A DNA stretch of 64,000 bases from Mallotus nudiflorus (Eukaryota > Streptophyta > Magnoliopsida > Malpighiales > Euphorbiaceae): assembly GCA_947683625.1 (NCBI GenBank), contig CANTUR010000069.1:2604001-2668000 (forward strand), given 5' to 3'. The notes under the pieces are model-generated. The model saw only the letters and a program-made list of their open reading frames with translations, was not told where the DNA came from and made no database searches. The position numbers were made by a program, and so were the translations under genes. How positions within the stretch are numbered: the first letter of the stretch is position 1; the number at the start of each line of letters is the position of its first letter. Of the stretch, positions 42,511 through 54,879 are shown in pieces.

Positions 42511-43480
42511 AATGTCTCAAAACATTCTAAACTTCATCTTGAGGAATACATTTTCTAATCAAACTATCTCCACATCTCTTATAAAGCAACAGTTCCTCCC
42601 AATAGTAGAACTTGCTATTAGACATATATTTATTCTTTTGTCTATAATCCAACCCATAAGGGAGGATGCCACTCACAAGATAGTTTACAAAATCTGCACA
42701 CCATGGAATCTCCTTTAATGTCAAAGTAAGAAGATGTTAACCATGAAATGATTCATTGATCGGCACACCATTATCATTCTTATGCAATCCCTCTAGATCC
42801 AATCATGATAAATGATCTGTAAGTAGGTTCTCACTTCCTTTCTTATCCCTCACTTCCTAATCAAACTCTTAGAGCATTAGAATCCACTTTAAGAGCCTAG
42901 GTTTTACATCTTTCTTGCTAAGAAAATACTTAAGGGCAGTATGATCAAAATACACAATGACTTTTTACCCTATAACATATGCTCTAAACTTAGCAAATGC
43001 ATATACAATAGCAAGCAACTCTTTCTCAATGGTTGTATAATTAATATGCGCATCATCAAGCAGCTTGCTAGCATAATAAATCACATAAGGCTTGTCTTCT
43101 CTTTGTTGACCTAAAATAGCCCTAACTGGAAAATTACTTGCATCACATATGATCTTAAATGGTTGCTCCCAATTAGGTAGTTGTAAGATCGATGTTGAAG
43201 TAAGAGCTTTCTTTAAGGTTCTAAATGCCTCCATACATGCATCATCCATCTAAAAAATGGCCTCCTTTGCAAGTAGTTTTCATAATGGCTTTATGATCTT
43301 AGAAAAACCCTTGATGAACCTTTTATAAAAACCCGCATGGCCAATAAAACTCCTTACATCCTTAACACACTTTAGAGGTGGCAAACTAGCAATGACTTTT
43401 ATTTTTACTCTATCAACTTCTATACCTTTATGTGAGACCAAATGACCTTAAACAATCCCTTCTTGTGCCATAAAATGGCA
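42511..43480 (-). pseudogene. RNase H and connection of Athila-1
   Basis: RNase H text FKIICDASNFPVRAILGQ, YYASKLLDDAHINYTTIEKELLAIVYAF lies at 42965-43249; the linker to integrase (DYRQKNKYMSNSKFYYWEEL, LLYKRCGDSLIRKCIP) lies at 42527-42724. Stops separate the parts. The order RT, RNase H, integrase is standard for Ty3. Confidence 0.85.
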
Positions 43481-44430
43481 CTTCTCCTAATTAAGTACTA
43501 ATTTGTGCTCCTTACACATGTCAAGAACTTTAGAAAGATTTTCTAGGCAAGTGGTAAAGTTATATCCATAAACACTAAAGTCATCAATGAAAACTTCCAC
43601 ACAATCATCTATTATATCACTAAAAATCGAAAACATGCATTTTTGGAATGTAGTAGGAGCATTACATAGACCAAAAGGCATACACCTAAATGCGAAGGTA
43701 CCATAAGGACAAGTGAAAAGTAGTTTTATCTTGGTCATTCAGATGAATAGGAATTTGATAAAAACCACTAAGCCCATCAAGATAACAAAAATAAGAAAAA
43801 TTTACTGATCTTTTTAGGACTTGATCAATAAAAGGTAATGGGAAATAATCTTTCCTAGTAGCTTTATTTAGCTTCCTATAGTTAATGCATATACACCAGC
43901 CTATGATGGTCCTAGTAGGCACTAAATTATTATATTTGTTTTGCACAACGGTCAAGCCACCTTTTTTAGGAACAACTTGAACTGGACTAACCCATTTACT
44001 ATCGCTTATGGAATATATAATTCCATTGTCAAGCAAATTAATTACTTCCTTTTTAACCACTTCCTTAAGAATGGGATTTAACCTCCTTTGAGCTTCAATG
44101 GTAGGTTTGGCATCCTCCTCTAAAAGAATTCTATGCATGCAAATAGTTGGGTTTAGTCCTTTCAAGTTATTAATTGAATATCCTATCACACCTTTATGTT
44201 TACTCAAAACATTACACAAAGCACGTAATTCATCCTTAGGTAGCAAAGAATTAAGAATAAAGAGAAAATGAGATTTAGAGTCAAGAAATGCATGCCTTAG
44301 AGTGGAGGGCAAAGACTTGAGCTCTAACTTTAGTGCTTTATTTAACAATGAAGGTCTATAAGGATCCTCATTCCTTAGTGTATCAAATTGTTGATGCCTA
44401 TAAAGATAGACATACGGACTCGAATCCAAT
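43481..44430 (-). pseudogene. Reverse transcriptase of Athila-1
   Basis: The minus strand shows NPTICMHRILLEEDAKP, RRLNPILKEVVKKEVINLLD, WVSPVQVVPKKGGLTVV, CINYRKLNKATRKDYFPLPF, FCYLDGLSGFYQIPIH, then, after a frameshift near 43700, CPYGTFAFRCMPFGLCNAPTTF and the palm box VEVFIDDFSVYGYNF (FIDD, both Asp kept). KHKLVLN marks the end. Best preserved part of the element. Confidence 0.9.
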
Positions 44431-45210
44431 GTCCTTACACAAGCTACTACCTCCTTATTGGAACTTTTCTCATTAGCCCCTTATGATATAGAAATCGCCA
44501 AAGGGTTTTAACCTACACACTCATACATAACTTCTTTTATACATTCATCAATGATATCAAGTGAATTAATCTCTCCATAAATTTCAATGGGTGGTGTTGT
44601 CCTAATCATTTTAAAAACATTAAAAATAATAGACTCATTATTTACTTCTATTTTAATTTTACCATTTTTCATATCAATGATAGCTCCCGCAGTCACTAAA
44701 AATGGTCTCCCCAACAATATAGGAATTTCAGGGTCCTCCTCCATGTCTACCATGATAAAATCTACTAGAATAATAAACTTACCCACCTTGGTGGGAATAT
44801 TCTCAAGCACACCAAGTGGATATACAGTAGACTTATCTGCCATAGAAAGACACATGGTAGTAGGTTTTAAAAATCACCAGCATCTATCTGCTTGTATATT
44901 GAATAAGGCATTAAACTCACACTTGCACCTATATGACACAAAGCTTTGTTAAATATAGTATCACTAATTTTATATGGAATAGTAAAAAAAACCTGGATCC
45001 TTAAGTTTTGGTGGAGTCTTTATGAACATTGCCTTTGACTTTTCAATAAGTGAAACCAGCCCATATTCTTCAATGTTACCTTTGTGATTCACAATGTCCT
45101 TCAAAAATTTACCCCATGAAGGCATATCTCTAATAGCTTCCAAAAAGGGTATAGTAATAGTTATATCCTTCAAATGATCAAGAAATTTACCAAATTGTTT
45201 GTCAAGATTA
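44431..45210 (-). pseudogene. Protease of Athila-1, catalytic Asp replaced
   Basis: Text includes LKDITITIPFLEAIRDMPSWGKFL, LVSLIEKSKAMFIKTPPKLKDPG, then KALCHIGASVSLMPYSIYKQ, where family KALCDLGAS has Asp. The Asp is His here. The C-terminal part (44508-44855) reads VDMEEDPEIPILLGRPFLVTAGAIIDMK. Two frames are involved. Confidence 0.82.
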
Positions 45211-46119
45211 CGCCTTATGAACCTTTATGGGAAAGGTAAGGTTCGAAGGTCAATCTTGGGTTCACCTTTCTTGCTTGGTCCTTCATGACGATTGTGCACT
45301 TCTATACCACTGTTATCATCCTTAGTATTCTTTACATTATCATCTACTTTTGTATTCGCCACTCCTTCATTAAAATCTTCTTCAACTACCTTCTTCTTGT
45401 TGGATGAGGCACTCCTAACTTCTTTATCACTCCTCAAATTTATGGCTTGATAAGATTCTTTAGGGTGATTTTAGGTTGACCAGGTAGTCTTTCTAAAGGT
45501 TAAGGCATTAAAGAAGCTTGTTGAATAATATAATTTTCAAGGATTCAATTATGGGAAATAAGTTGATCAATTCTTATATGGAGTTATTTGAATTGGTCAT
45601 CATGTTGTTTGTTAGTGTTAGATTATTGGTTTATGAATTGCTCCATAAGAAACTCTGAGTTAGACTTTGGCGGTGGAGAATTAATGGAGGAGTTATTTGG
45701 TTTGTTAGGAAAACCAGGTAGGTTTTATGGTTTGGGAAAATTTTGGTTAAATGGAGGGTTTAATTGAGAAGATGGATTTGACCATGAAAATCCAGGATGA
45801 TTTCTCCATTGGGGGTTATATATATTCGAGTTCAATACCCCTATTTGGTTAAAAGCTCCTTGCATATAACTTACATTCTCATTAGAATTTGAATGCATAT
45901 TGCATTGAGAACATGAATAGGATCCTCCATAAAGCTAACAAGTAACATTAGAATTTTTAATAGAATTAACTTGAGATTTACTTACCAACTTGGTGAGAGC
46001 ATCAACCTTAGCATTCAATAAGTAAATGGTGTTAAGTTCCAAGACTCCTCTTGCTTTTGCCATTGTTGATTCATCACCCATATACACTTGAGATGCAAGC
46101 TCTTCGAATAAGATAACAG
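45211..46119 (-). pseudogene. gag: Gag C-terminal part of Athila-1
   Basis: The minus strand reads NAKVDALTKLVSKSQVNSIKN and, further, the Pro/Gln-rich linker, ending in the charged segment SASSNKKKVVEEDF and IDLRTLPFP (45225-45437) that leads to protease. It is split from the N-terminal part by the solo LTR at 46125-46879. Many stops. Confidence 0.75.
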
Positions 46120-46124
46120 CTTCC
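46120..46124 (+). repeat. TSD of solo chromovirus LTR, left (CTTCC)
   Basis: CTTCC precedes TGATACG at 46125 and recurs at 46880-46884 after ...CGTATCA. Confidence 0.92.
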
Positions 46125-46879
46125 TGATACGATCCTCAAAAGGGTTAATTTATGAAGTCTACACATCAATATAGTCAAGTACAAAGCTTGGATGAATTTT
46201 TAAGTTATTTTCTATTTTGGAGTCAATAAGGAAGATTGAAGAAGAAGATTCTACAAGATGTGAGAAGATTCAAGGATTTTCCAAGTGAAAGTCAAGAAAT
46301 CAAAGTCAACAAGTCAAAGTCAATGGTCAACATCCTACTTGACATGTGACATGGCATGCTTCAAATCATAGTTGTCATGAGTTGTCAATTTGACTTTTCA
46401 AAGCTTAGTTGTCATTAGTTGTCATATTTTTGAAAGCATCCTATTTAGTAAAGGATTTTCCTTTATAGGTGTCTTAAGGAATAAGTAAGAAAACCTATTC
46501 CTTCAAGGATTAGGATGTTTACATACCTATATAAAGGCCATAGCATTATAGAACAAAATTGAACAAGTTTTATCATTTAAATTTCAATTCTTGTGAGGTT
46601 AAAGTCCTTCCCTTTTGTTCTTAAAAGAACTTTAGTGAATTTATCAAGTGAAGGCTTAGTTTATTCAAACCTAGTTTAATTTAGACTTAAAATTGACTTT
46701 GTTAATCAAAGGTTTATATTAAACAACCTTTAATTCTTTATAATTAAGGTTCTTAAGTGTAGGTTATTTAAGGGTCTTGTTTGGAATTAAAGTTTCTTTT
46801 TGCTTGATTTATTAACGATCCTTAGTAAGGTTATCAAGATTGAATATGGGTTTGGTACAAGTTAACCACGTTCGTATCA
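46125..46879 (+). mobile_element. Solo LTR of element A family inside Athila-1 gag
   Basis: 755 bp, TGATACGATCC...GTTCGTATCA with perfect terminal inverted TGATACG/CGTATCA and TSD CTTCC. It matches 6500-7203 in layout: TATTTTGGAGTCAATAAGGA, GTCAA array, ATGACAACT-type repeats, TATATAAAG (46528-46536). Removing it and one TSD copy restores Athila gag colinearity with Athila-2 (around 61440-61480). It formed by LTR-LTR recombination after insertion. Confidence 0.93.
46290..46332 (+). promoter_or_regulatory. GTCAA (W-box core) array in solo LTR
   Basis: Five GTCAA pentamers (one within CAATGGTCAAC) in about 43 bases, in the same position relative to the TATA box as in the A LTR. It is shorter than the A arrays. 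Function is inference. Confidence 0.5.
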
Positions 46880-47412
46880 CTTCCCTTGCTATTTTATCCA
46901 TCCATTTTCCATTGGAGGCTACGTTGATAATATTCCAATTTTCATCCACCAACCCATTATAGAAAATTTGAGGGATCATCCAATCAGGTAGGCCATGGTG
47001 TGGGCATTGCCTTTAAAGCTCCATGAACCTCTCCTAAGCTACATAGATTGTTTCATTTCCACTTTGTTTAAAAGTAGAAATCTCATTGCGAAATTTGGTG
47101 GTCTTTTGTGGTGGAAAATACTTATGGAGAAATGCTTGCTTCAATTGATCCGAAGTTGTGACTGACTCATTTAGCAAACAAGCAAGCCATAATTGTGCTT
47201 TTTCCTTGACCAAAAATGGGAAAAGTCAATATATGAGCATATGGATCCTTTCCTTGTAAACCTCCAAATTGGTTATTTTGCACCATTTATATGATACTTG
47301 GTTTGATTTTGAAGTTACTATTGGCTATTGATGGAGCCACAATTCTACCAAAACTGCTTGTCACATCAGGCTTAGCGAAGTCACCTAATGTACATCTTTC
47401 TAGTGTAGCCAT
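46880..47412 (-). pseudogene. gag: Gag N-terminal part of Athila-1
   Basis: The minus-strand ATG at 47412 begins MATLERCTLGDFAKPDVTSSFGR, then IVAPSIANSNFKIKPSII and MVQNNQFGGLQGKDPYAHIL, the Athila gag start. The following part reads SHNFGSIEASISP (frame broken) and ends at the solo LTR. Athila-2 gag begins identically (MAKPERRTLGDFAML). Confidence 0.8.
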
Positions 47413-47654
47413 AGTGTCCAAATTTTATTGATTCACTATTCTTTACCTTTTCTCCCTACATGAATCACGTAAGGTTTATTCAATTTCAGGGTTAAAATAT
47501 AGAATGTTATCACTAGCACTTCTAATAAGCATCTTAAAAAGTAAAAAATTACAATTATTCAATTACAAATCACTAAATATGAAATTATACAAATAAGCAA
47601 AAATTAAATTAAAGCCTAAAACACCTTTTTCCTCCCTAAATTAATAAAATGCTA

Positions 47655-47680
47655 AACAAATTCCCGACAATGGTGCTAAA
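47655..47680 (-). other. Degenerate primer binding site of Athila-1
   Basis: The minus strand reads TTTTAGCACCATTGTCGGGAATTTG, with several changes from the site in Athila-2 (62295-62312). Confidence 0.65.
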
Positions 47681-47683
47681 ATT

Positions 47684-49146
47684 TAAAATAGGTCAAATTG
47701 TATTACCCTAGTCTCTATGATTTAGTATAAAGCAAGTAGGGTGTCGAACACTCAAGAATTTGGAGCAATTTGTATTAACCGATAAGTTAATCAGATGGAT
47801 AGGCAAATAAATATGATAAAGAAAAGTAAATTCAGATGGATAGGCAAATAAATATGATAAAGAAAAGTAAATTATTCTAACTACTCTAAAATTACTAAAT
47901 AAATACTAATTATACTAACTACACTAATTATATTAGAAACAAAATCAAATTAAGTTCATTAGAATTAAAAATTAGAATTCATCAAAGAAACTACAATGAA
48001 AATAACAAATTATCATATGAAATGAGTAAAGGAAATGACTAATAATCTTTAAAAGCAATTCTCATTAGCAACTAAAGGCAATTCTATTTAAAGTCTATAA
48101 GCATTCTCATGACATTGCAGAGATAAATATGAATTAATAAGTACTATGTCAATGCTTTAAATCCTTAAGGAGAAACACTTGTCTCGAAGTAGTTTCCTAA
48201 CCCTTAAATGATTTCAATTGTTGGTCCATCAAAATGCATTAATTCTAATTATATACACTTGCTTAACAAGTCATACATAGTGGCCAACCATATATAACAC
48301 ATTTAAGCACTCAAGTAAAATCAATTCATTCATATAATTGTAAAAGAAAATAGTTCTTTGATTCATTTGTCCTTGAAATTCTAACTATAATTTTTTAGCC
48401 AAGACACATAATAAACATATTCAAATAACATCTGGAAAGTAAAATAAACATCAAGTACTAATGGAGAGAAAGATAGAACTTGAATATTGATAGTTTGCTT
48501 GAATAATTCTTGATGTCTTTGAATGTTCTTCAATAAAATATTCATAATACTTTGTAACTAAACAATAGTAATAATAAACAAGATATACTAAGTGTTTTTC
48601 TTATATCTCTCTCCCTTTTTTTCTTTTTTTCTTTTTTTTTTTTGTAAAAGAGAATAAATCTATTTATAGATCTTCTAAGCATCCCAATTCGTACACTTTT
48701 CAAAAGAGGTCAAATGTGAAGAGTTATGAAGAAAGGTTGCATTAACTACTCGACACTATTGTGTTGAGTTAGGTAGAAGTCAGCACGATATCCCTCTGTA
48801 ACAACTCGACACTATGGTGTGAGTCGACACCAGTCTTCTATCATGGCTTGACTTAGCCCTTCAACATAAGACGAGTTGGCACCAATATAATGAGTTGGCA
48901 TGATGGGTTGCTATAACGAGTCGGCACGAACCCTAGCTCGCTTCTTTTAATTCCAAACTTCATTCAAATGCACTCCATTACCACTATAAGCATGAAATTA
49001 GCATAAAAAGACCTACAAATCATATAGAGAACATAAAAACATAAGAAAAAAAATAAAATGAAATAATTAAACACCATGTTAATGCAAACTAAAAAGAAAT
49101 TTAAAAAAAATGACCTTAAATGAATATGCTATATTGCATTATATCA
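47684..49146 (-). repeat. Athila-1 5' LTR
   Basis: 1,463 bp, homologous to 36622-38038. The 46-bp length excess is mostly a perfect 41-bp tandem duplication at 47792-47873. It carries a TGACTCG-type cluster at about 48740-48930. Confidence 0.9.
47792..47873. repeat. 41-bp perfect tandem duplication in Athila-1 5' LTR
   Basis: 47792-47832 and 47833-47873 are identical (beginning CAGATGGATAGGCAAATAAA). The other LTR has a single copy, so it arose after insertion. Confidence 0.92.
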
Positions 49147-49151
49147 ACCAT
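49147..49151 (+). repeat. TSD of Athila-1, right (ACCAT)
   Basis: Perfect repeat of 36617-36621. Confidence 0.9.
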
Positions 49152-49248
49152 CCAAAATGCCTATAAAGCCTCTAATTCTACTCAAAATGAGACAACCTTG
49201 TCATAAAAATTGTAAGATAGCAAAGACAAAAGCAACTAAAAAGCCCTA
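49152..49248 (+). pseudogene. Element D: end of second RNase H
   Basis: A 97-bp island of element D. It continues VWEGP with SKMPIKPLILLKMRQP, equivalent to C's GLTMKPLVIMKSRAP, then text ending KATKKP. It is bounded by Athila-1's TSD on the left and the Tat solo LTR's TSD (CCCTA, 49244-49248) on the right. Confidence 0.8.
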
Positions 49249-51417
49249 CGTAAGCACCCAATTTGGAATGATGAGTTATGGATGCGACAAAGGACTCCAA
49301 TGATGAAAATGTCATAAATAGGTTTTCAATACTTGAACTTTGAAAATTCAAAGGTTTGATTGCATTTTTCAAACAAAAGGATTTAATGTTTTCAAGGACT
49401 AAATTGCAACATTTTTTAAGGATCTAATTGTAAAACTTAAATTCTTTCAGGGACCTTTTTATAATTAAAAGTTAAAAAAGTGGTCATAATTCTATAATTC
49501 TTATTATAATTATGTAATTCCGATCAAAATTATATAATTATGGTCAGAATTACACTATTTCTAATCAGAATTGTGTAATTCCAATCGGAATTACGCAATT
49601 CTAGTCGAAACTATACCTATTCCATTTGTTTTTGGATTTTTTAGAAAATAAAAATATATTTTTCTATAATCCTGATTGGTCTAAAATTTCCTTAAAATTA
49701 TTTTTGATATTTATCTAATATTTTTAAGGAAATATAAGTCTTTTAAGAATCAATTAATACGTTGGGTGAAGGGTTGTTTCACTATAAAAGGAGTGTTTTG
49801 GCTCCTTTAGGGAGATCAATTAGATCTGGGAGGAGCAATACTTTATGCATAGTTTTACTTTGATATCTTCTGTATGCCAAATTGTTTTTTGGCTTTTGGT
49901 TGATTTTTCTTAAAACAGCATTCTTGACTCTTGTCCTTTGTTAATTGTTTTAAAAAAAACATTCTCTACAAAAATTCCCTTTTGCTTAATTGATTAATTG
50001 AAGATTTTTGGAGGATTTTTGAAAAACAAGATTTGAAGACCTATTAAGAATGGTGATTTTACAAAATCTGAGAAGCACTCCATTAAAATCATCCATAAGC
50101 ATCATCTTCTTCTTATTCTATTTTATTTGATTTATTTATTTTGTTTTGTTATTGTTATATTTAATTCTCTAATCATAATTTTTGTTTCTTTTTCCATGGT
50201 GATTATAGAGGAAGATACATTATTATCATATTTGGAGGACTAAACTCATGAGAAGTCCATGAAATGCCATGGATAAGACCTTGTAGAGATATAGTTTTTA
50301 GGTATTTTTTATTTTTTTATTTAATTGCTTTATTTATATTTTTGTGGTTGTATTAATTATCTTTATTATTATTTTCAATAGATTATTGTAATAGCCTCAA
50401 TAGTGGGAATACTAGAATTATGTGTGTGATTGCATATTTATGTTGATTAATTGGTTAGTAAAATTAGGGTTTCCATTGGGTAATTAATTAAAATCAATGG
50501 TGGAAGTAGATTAATTTAGGATTGTATGATAATTAAAATTAGGATTTTAGAAAGAATAATTAATTGGTTGTTTGATCTTTTATTTAATTGTTTTGGTATG
50601 TTTTATTTCTTTTTGGGCTTGTTTATTTATTTAACCCATTTAAATTTAGGTTTTTTAAGTTTAATTAATTAAAATGCATTTTAGGCCCATAATTAATTAG
50701 ATTTTTAGGGTAGCGATAACTTAAGCCCATTTAGTAAATTAAATATAGGTCCACCTAATTTAATTTTTTTAATTAGACTTAGCCCATTTAATTTAAGCAT
50801 TTTTCATAATTTGTAGATTTAAGATCATTTCATTATTAAAACATGTAGAATTACACCTATTAATTTAAATACTCCATAATTTGTAGATTTAGGCCCATTT
50901 TTAGAATTAAAATAAATAGACTTACGTCTACTTAATTAAAATTAAATAGGAATTAGGCCCATTAGTCTTTAGCTCACTTGCAAATTAAAACATGTAGAAT
51001 TAGCCCATTTAATTAAAATCAATGTAGATTAGACTAACTTAAGGATTGTATTGAATGTATTATTTACTTGTATTTTCATGACTAGTTTGCGTTGGAGTTA
51101 ATTGCTAGAATAAGGGTTTATATGAAACTGCATGTAAATAGAGGATAATATAGTAATTCATAAAGTAATTCTAAAAGAACATGAGACTGAAAGAAGTTGG
51201 TATTTCGTATCCAGAATCTCCTGGTTGTGGTGCTAGCTTTCTTTTAGGGAATTGAGTACCACCTTTTCGATTTGTCCCAGTTATTCCTCTGGGTGGCAAC
51301 TCCTCATCTCTAGGCCATGTCTTTGTGATAGTGATTAGTGTGTTCTCTAAAGCCTTGAGCTCAATCAATGTCGCAGTTGCTAAGATCTTGGACCCGCGCT
51401 AAACCCCACTGTCTACA
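49249..51417 (+). mobile_element. Tat-lineage solo LTR in element D
   Basis: 2,169 bp, beginning CGTAAGCACCCAATTT (family TGTAAGC) and ending GTCTACA, with TSD CCCTA at 49244-49248 and 51418-51422. It aligns with C's LTR (26273-28500) including the conserved block near 51175-51390. After it, D resumes in frame as FYDF-RFLKEKAYPDQV. The minus frame 51171-51368 is a shadow. Confidence 0.9.
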
Positions 51418-51422
51418 CCCTA

Positions 51423-51831
51423 GTTCTATGACTTCTAGAGATTTTTGAAGGAAAAAGCTTATCCCGATCAAGTGGATGAAAGAGACAAAGTAGTCATTCG
51501 ATGACTAGCATTAAAATTCACATTGCACTAAGGTGTATTATACAAAAGAACCTCAGATGGTTAACAACTTCGATGTCTAGATGAAACTGAGGCTATAAGA
51601 GCAGTAAAAGAAGTACACAAAGGTGTTTGTGGTCCACACATGAATGGAGCAATCCTAGCTAAAAAGTTAATAAGACAAAGGTTCTTTTGGACGACGATGA
51701 TGGAAGACTGCATCAAATTTATATAGAAATGCCATAAGTGTCAGATCCACAACAATGTCAATCACTTTCCCCCTAACAAAACTTCACTACATCTCCTCTC
51801 CATAGCCCTTCTCAGTATGAGGACTATACAT
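51423..51831 (+). pseudogene. Element D: integrase N-terminal region
   Basis: The text FYDF-RFLKEKAYPDQVDERDK corresponds to C's FYDI-RFIKEEKYLDGV. It continues through the zinc region (AVKEVHKGVCGPHMNGAILAKKL, CHKCQIHNNVNH) to the position just before the first catalytic Asp (PFSV), where Athila-2 is inserted. Stops are present. Confidence 0.8.
51827..51831 (+). repeat. TSD of Athila-2, left (TACAT)
   Basis: TACAT precedes TGAAGCAGG at 51832; the partner GACAT lies at 63897-63901, one mismatch. Confidence 0.75.
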
Positions 51832-52101
51832 TGAAGCAGGTCAAATTGTATACCCTAGTCTCTAAGGACTTAGCATAGAGCAAGTAGGGTGTTGAACACT
51901 CGGGAATTTGGTACTACCTTGTATTAACCATATAAATAATTAGATGGATAGGCAAAGTAAAATCAAAATAGGTTTTAAGAATTAAAGTAATAAATAAACT
52001 ATACTTATATTTAACTATTTTAATTACTACTATAAGTTCTTAACAAAGATTAATAAGGAGAATTACAATGATAATCAAATAAGGATAAAATAAATGTTCT
52101 T

Positions 52102-52179
<78 letters not shown>

Positions 52180-53462
52180 ATTAGAAATTAGTGCGTATAA
52201 TCTTTAAAAGCAACTCTCGTTGTCAAATAAAGGTTAAAATTCCTAACAGTAACTTTCGTTATTAATTAGAGGTATTTCCTCTTAGAGTCTACAAGCACTC
52301 TCATGTCTTTGCAGAGATAGAGAAAAAATCAACAACATTAAACACTAATGCTTATCCCTTTAAGATAAATCCCTTATCTCTAAGTGATATTCATTACTTA
52401 AATGACTTTAATTAATCTTCCATCAAATTACTTCAATTCTCATTGTAAGTAATTCAATTCACAAGTTATATATGATGATCAGTCATACACAACATCAAAT
52501 TGCACTTATAGAAATCAAATCATAAAACAAAGTTAGAAATATGGAATCCTTATTCAATCATTCATTACAATTCGTACAAAGACTTAGTCAGTATACATGG
52601 TTAGTTCAATAAAAAGATAATCAAAATACTACATAGAAAAGAAGATATTGAGTTAATAAAACCCTTAAAGATATCTTCTAATATTGCTTGGCCAAAATGA
52701 TCTTCCTTTCTTCTTAATTGCTTTGCCTTCTAAAAATGAACTTCGAATAAAAAACTAAGTAGTAATTTTTCTTAAGATAAAATAATATTGTATCTTTGCA
52801 TATGTATCCTTTTTCTCTAATGGTCACAAATGATGTATATATAGACCTTAGAAGTAGTTATAAGAAGTTACAATTGAAAAGGCACCCTTTAGATGAAGGA
52901 TCACAACTCTTATGAAAATACAGCAACTTCAAGGGCATTTTTGTCCATCTAAATGACATTATCTTCAGAATATTCCTTTATAAAAGTTCTAAATTGTCGA
53001 GTATCTTTCCAACACAACTTGAATCACCTCATTTGGATGTCTGTAGAAGAAGTTATAGCTGAAATACGAAGACTGCTCAGAATTTGAAAGTGATAGGCTT
53101 CTTGGGATGACCCAACACCAAGGCACGAGTCGGCACCATCAGTCTCTATAATGACTCGGCACAGAGGAATGACTCAGCACATTGGGTCTCTATAATGACT
53201 TGATCCAATCATAACGAGTCATCACGGCCTCAATTTTAACTTCTTTTTACTTTGCAAACTTCACATTTCTTCCAAATCATTTCAAAGTCTTTTTCATTAA
53301 CCAATTTGACCTAAAAACACATATAAGACACACAAATAACCATAAAAGGCATTTGGAAATAAAACCAACACTTATATCCTAAAAATATACATCCAAAATG
53401 AAATTAATATGAAAATAACTAGTCAAATACTCTAAATAACTATGCATATTTGCATTGCATCA
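51832..53462 (-). repeat. Athila-2 3' LTR
   Basis: 1,631 bp, homologous to 62319-63896. It holds an (AT)n tract of about 73 bp (52106-52178), versus about 27 bp in the other LTR, and a TGACTCG cluster at 53105-53230. The polypurine tract complement ACTCCCCCACACTTA follows at 53465-53479. Confidence 0.9.
52106..52178. repeat. (AT)n microsatellite in Athila-2 3' LTR
   Basis: About 36 AT units. The orthologous tract in the partner LTR is at 62589-62615. Confidence 0.95.
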
Positions 53463-54879
53463 AACTCCCCCACACTTAGACCTTGCTTGCCCTCAAGCAA
53501 GTATAGATCAAATATGAAAAAGTTAACAAAATTTTCATTTAATCAAAAAAAAATGTAGCCTCCTTATCAAGTCATTTTAATAATGAATGAAGTTAGGAAA
53601 GGAATAAGTCAATAGTTGAAATTCCAATGCTCAACAATGGTAAAATAGACAAGTCTCATAGCATAGGCAACAAGTTTACTAATTTATCTAAATCTACTAA
53701 GAATAAAATAAAAAATGCAAAGTCAAAGTTCTAACCAAGCTATTTAGCCAAAATAGTCATGTTTCAAACTTAGGGATTCTAGAGGCAATAACAACCTTAA
53801 GACAATATTAAGCACACACATCGACTCACTCTTCTCATGGCATTTTTAGACAATTTTATTCAAAAACATATTTGCTAGATGTACTCTTTCCAAATGAATG
53901 CAAATGAGGAGCAAACACAAATGCACATAACTTACTCGAGAAACATCAACTTATGACATTATACATCTCTTTCTGAATGAATGCAACTAAGGAGCATACT
54001 CATTTGCATATAACTTACTCGAGATGCATCATATCACAAGCATTTTTTTTATTTTTTTTATTTTCATGTCCTCATCCATTATTGAAAAATGAGTGTCTTA
54101 GTATTATAGTTATAGTTTCTCTAAGGTTACCTAAGTCTCTAGAAAAATTAAACTTAAATCATTGCAACCTAGCCTTAAGCATAATTAGAAAGTTGACTAC
54201 TACATTTCTTAGACTTTAGAAATAATAAAAAGAGATAAAATGATAAACTTACTACTTATACTACATGAAACTTAAACTTCTATCAATTGAGCAATAAGAA
54301 ATGCATTATTAATAAAACATAGTAACTTCAATAAAATTAAAAAGACTATTAAGGATGGCTACTTTTGGAAAAAACAAAATTTATACAAATATACAAAAAT
54401 ATAACACAAACATAACACCCTAATATACTAATAATATACTACTAATAAACTACTAATATCCCTAAAACTAATATCCCTCCCCACACTTAAAAATAAGCAT
54501 TGTTCATAATGAAAATAAAAGAAAAGTAGGGAAAAGATAGAAATACTCCCTCAATCATTAGTTGGAGTAGTGGGTGGAGACTCAATTGAGTATCCAGTTT
54601 GAGTAAAGTAGCGGCTTAACTTGTACTCCATTTTTCTTTGCTGGCGATTCAATTGCTTTTGGTGATGTTCCATCACATTCAATTGCCCTTGCATGGCAAT
54701 TTGGTTATTTAGAATTTAGTCCTAAATTGGAGGGTGATCACTAGAAGATCCTGACATATGTTGGATAGGATATGTTAGCAAAGGAATGTCTTCTCCAAAT
54801 GGTTGGTATTGAGGAAGTTCGTCCTCCGCTTCACTTTCGGTTTGGTAAGCGGGTGGAGGCTCCTCAACTCGAGATGATC
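53463..54879 (-). other. Athila-2 region next to the 3' LTR, noncoding
   Basis: A/T-rich, collinear with 38039-39470 of Athila-1. No coding similarity; the 80-codon frame 53977-54219 is not credible. Repeats of ATGCAAATGAGGAGCAAAC and ACTTACTCGAGA-type phrases occur (53890-54025). Confidence 0.6.

Larger units (their letters stand above)
36622..49146 (-). mobile_element. Athila-1: full-length Athila-like element, minus strand
   Basis: 12,525 bp with long LTRs (36622-38038 and 47684-49146), TSD ACCAT, degraded primer site, gag, protease, RT, RNase H, integrase, and a long region between integrase and the 3' LTR holding an extra reading frame. Long LTRs, the primer site type, the VDYVxKWVEA integrase text and the FIDDFSVYG RT box identify the Athila lineage. 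A solo LTR interrupts its gag. All frames are decayed. Confidence 0.92.
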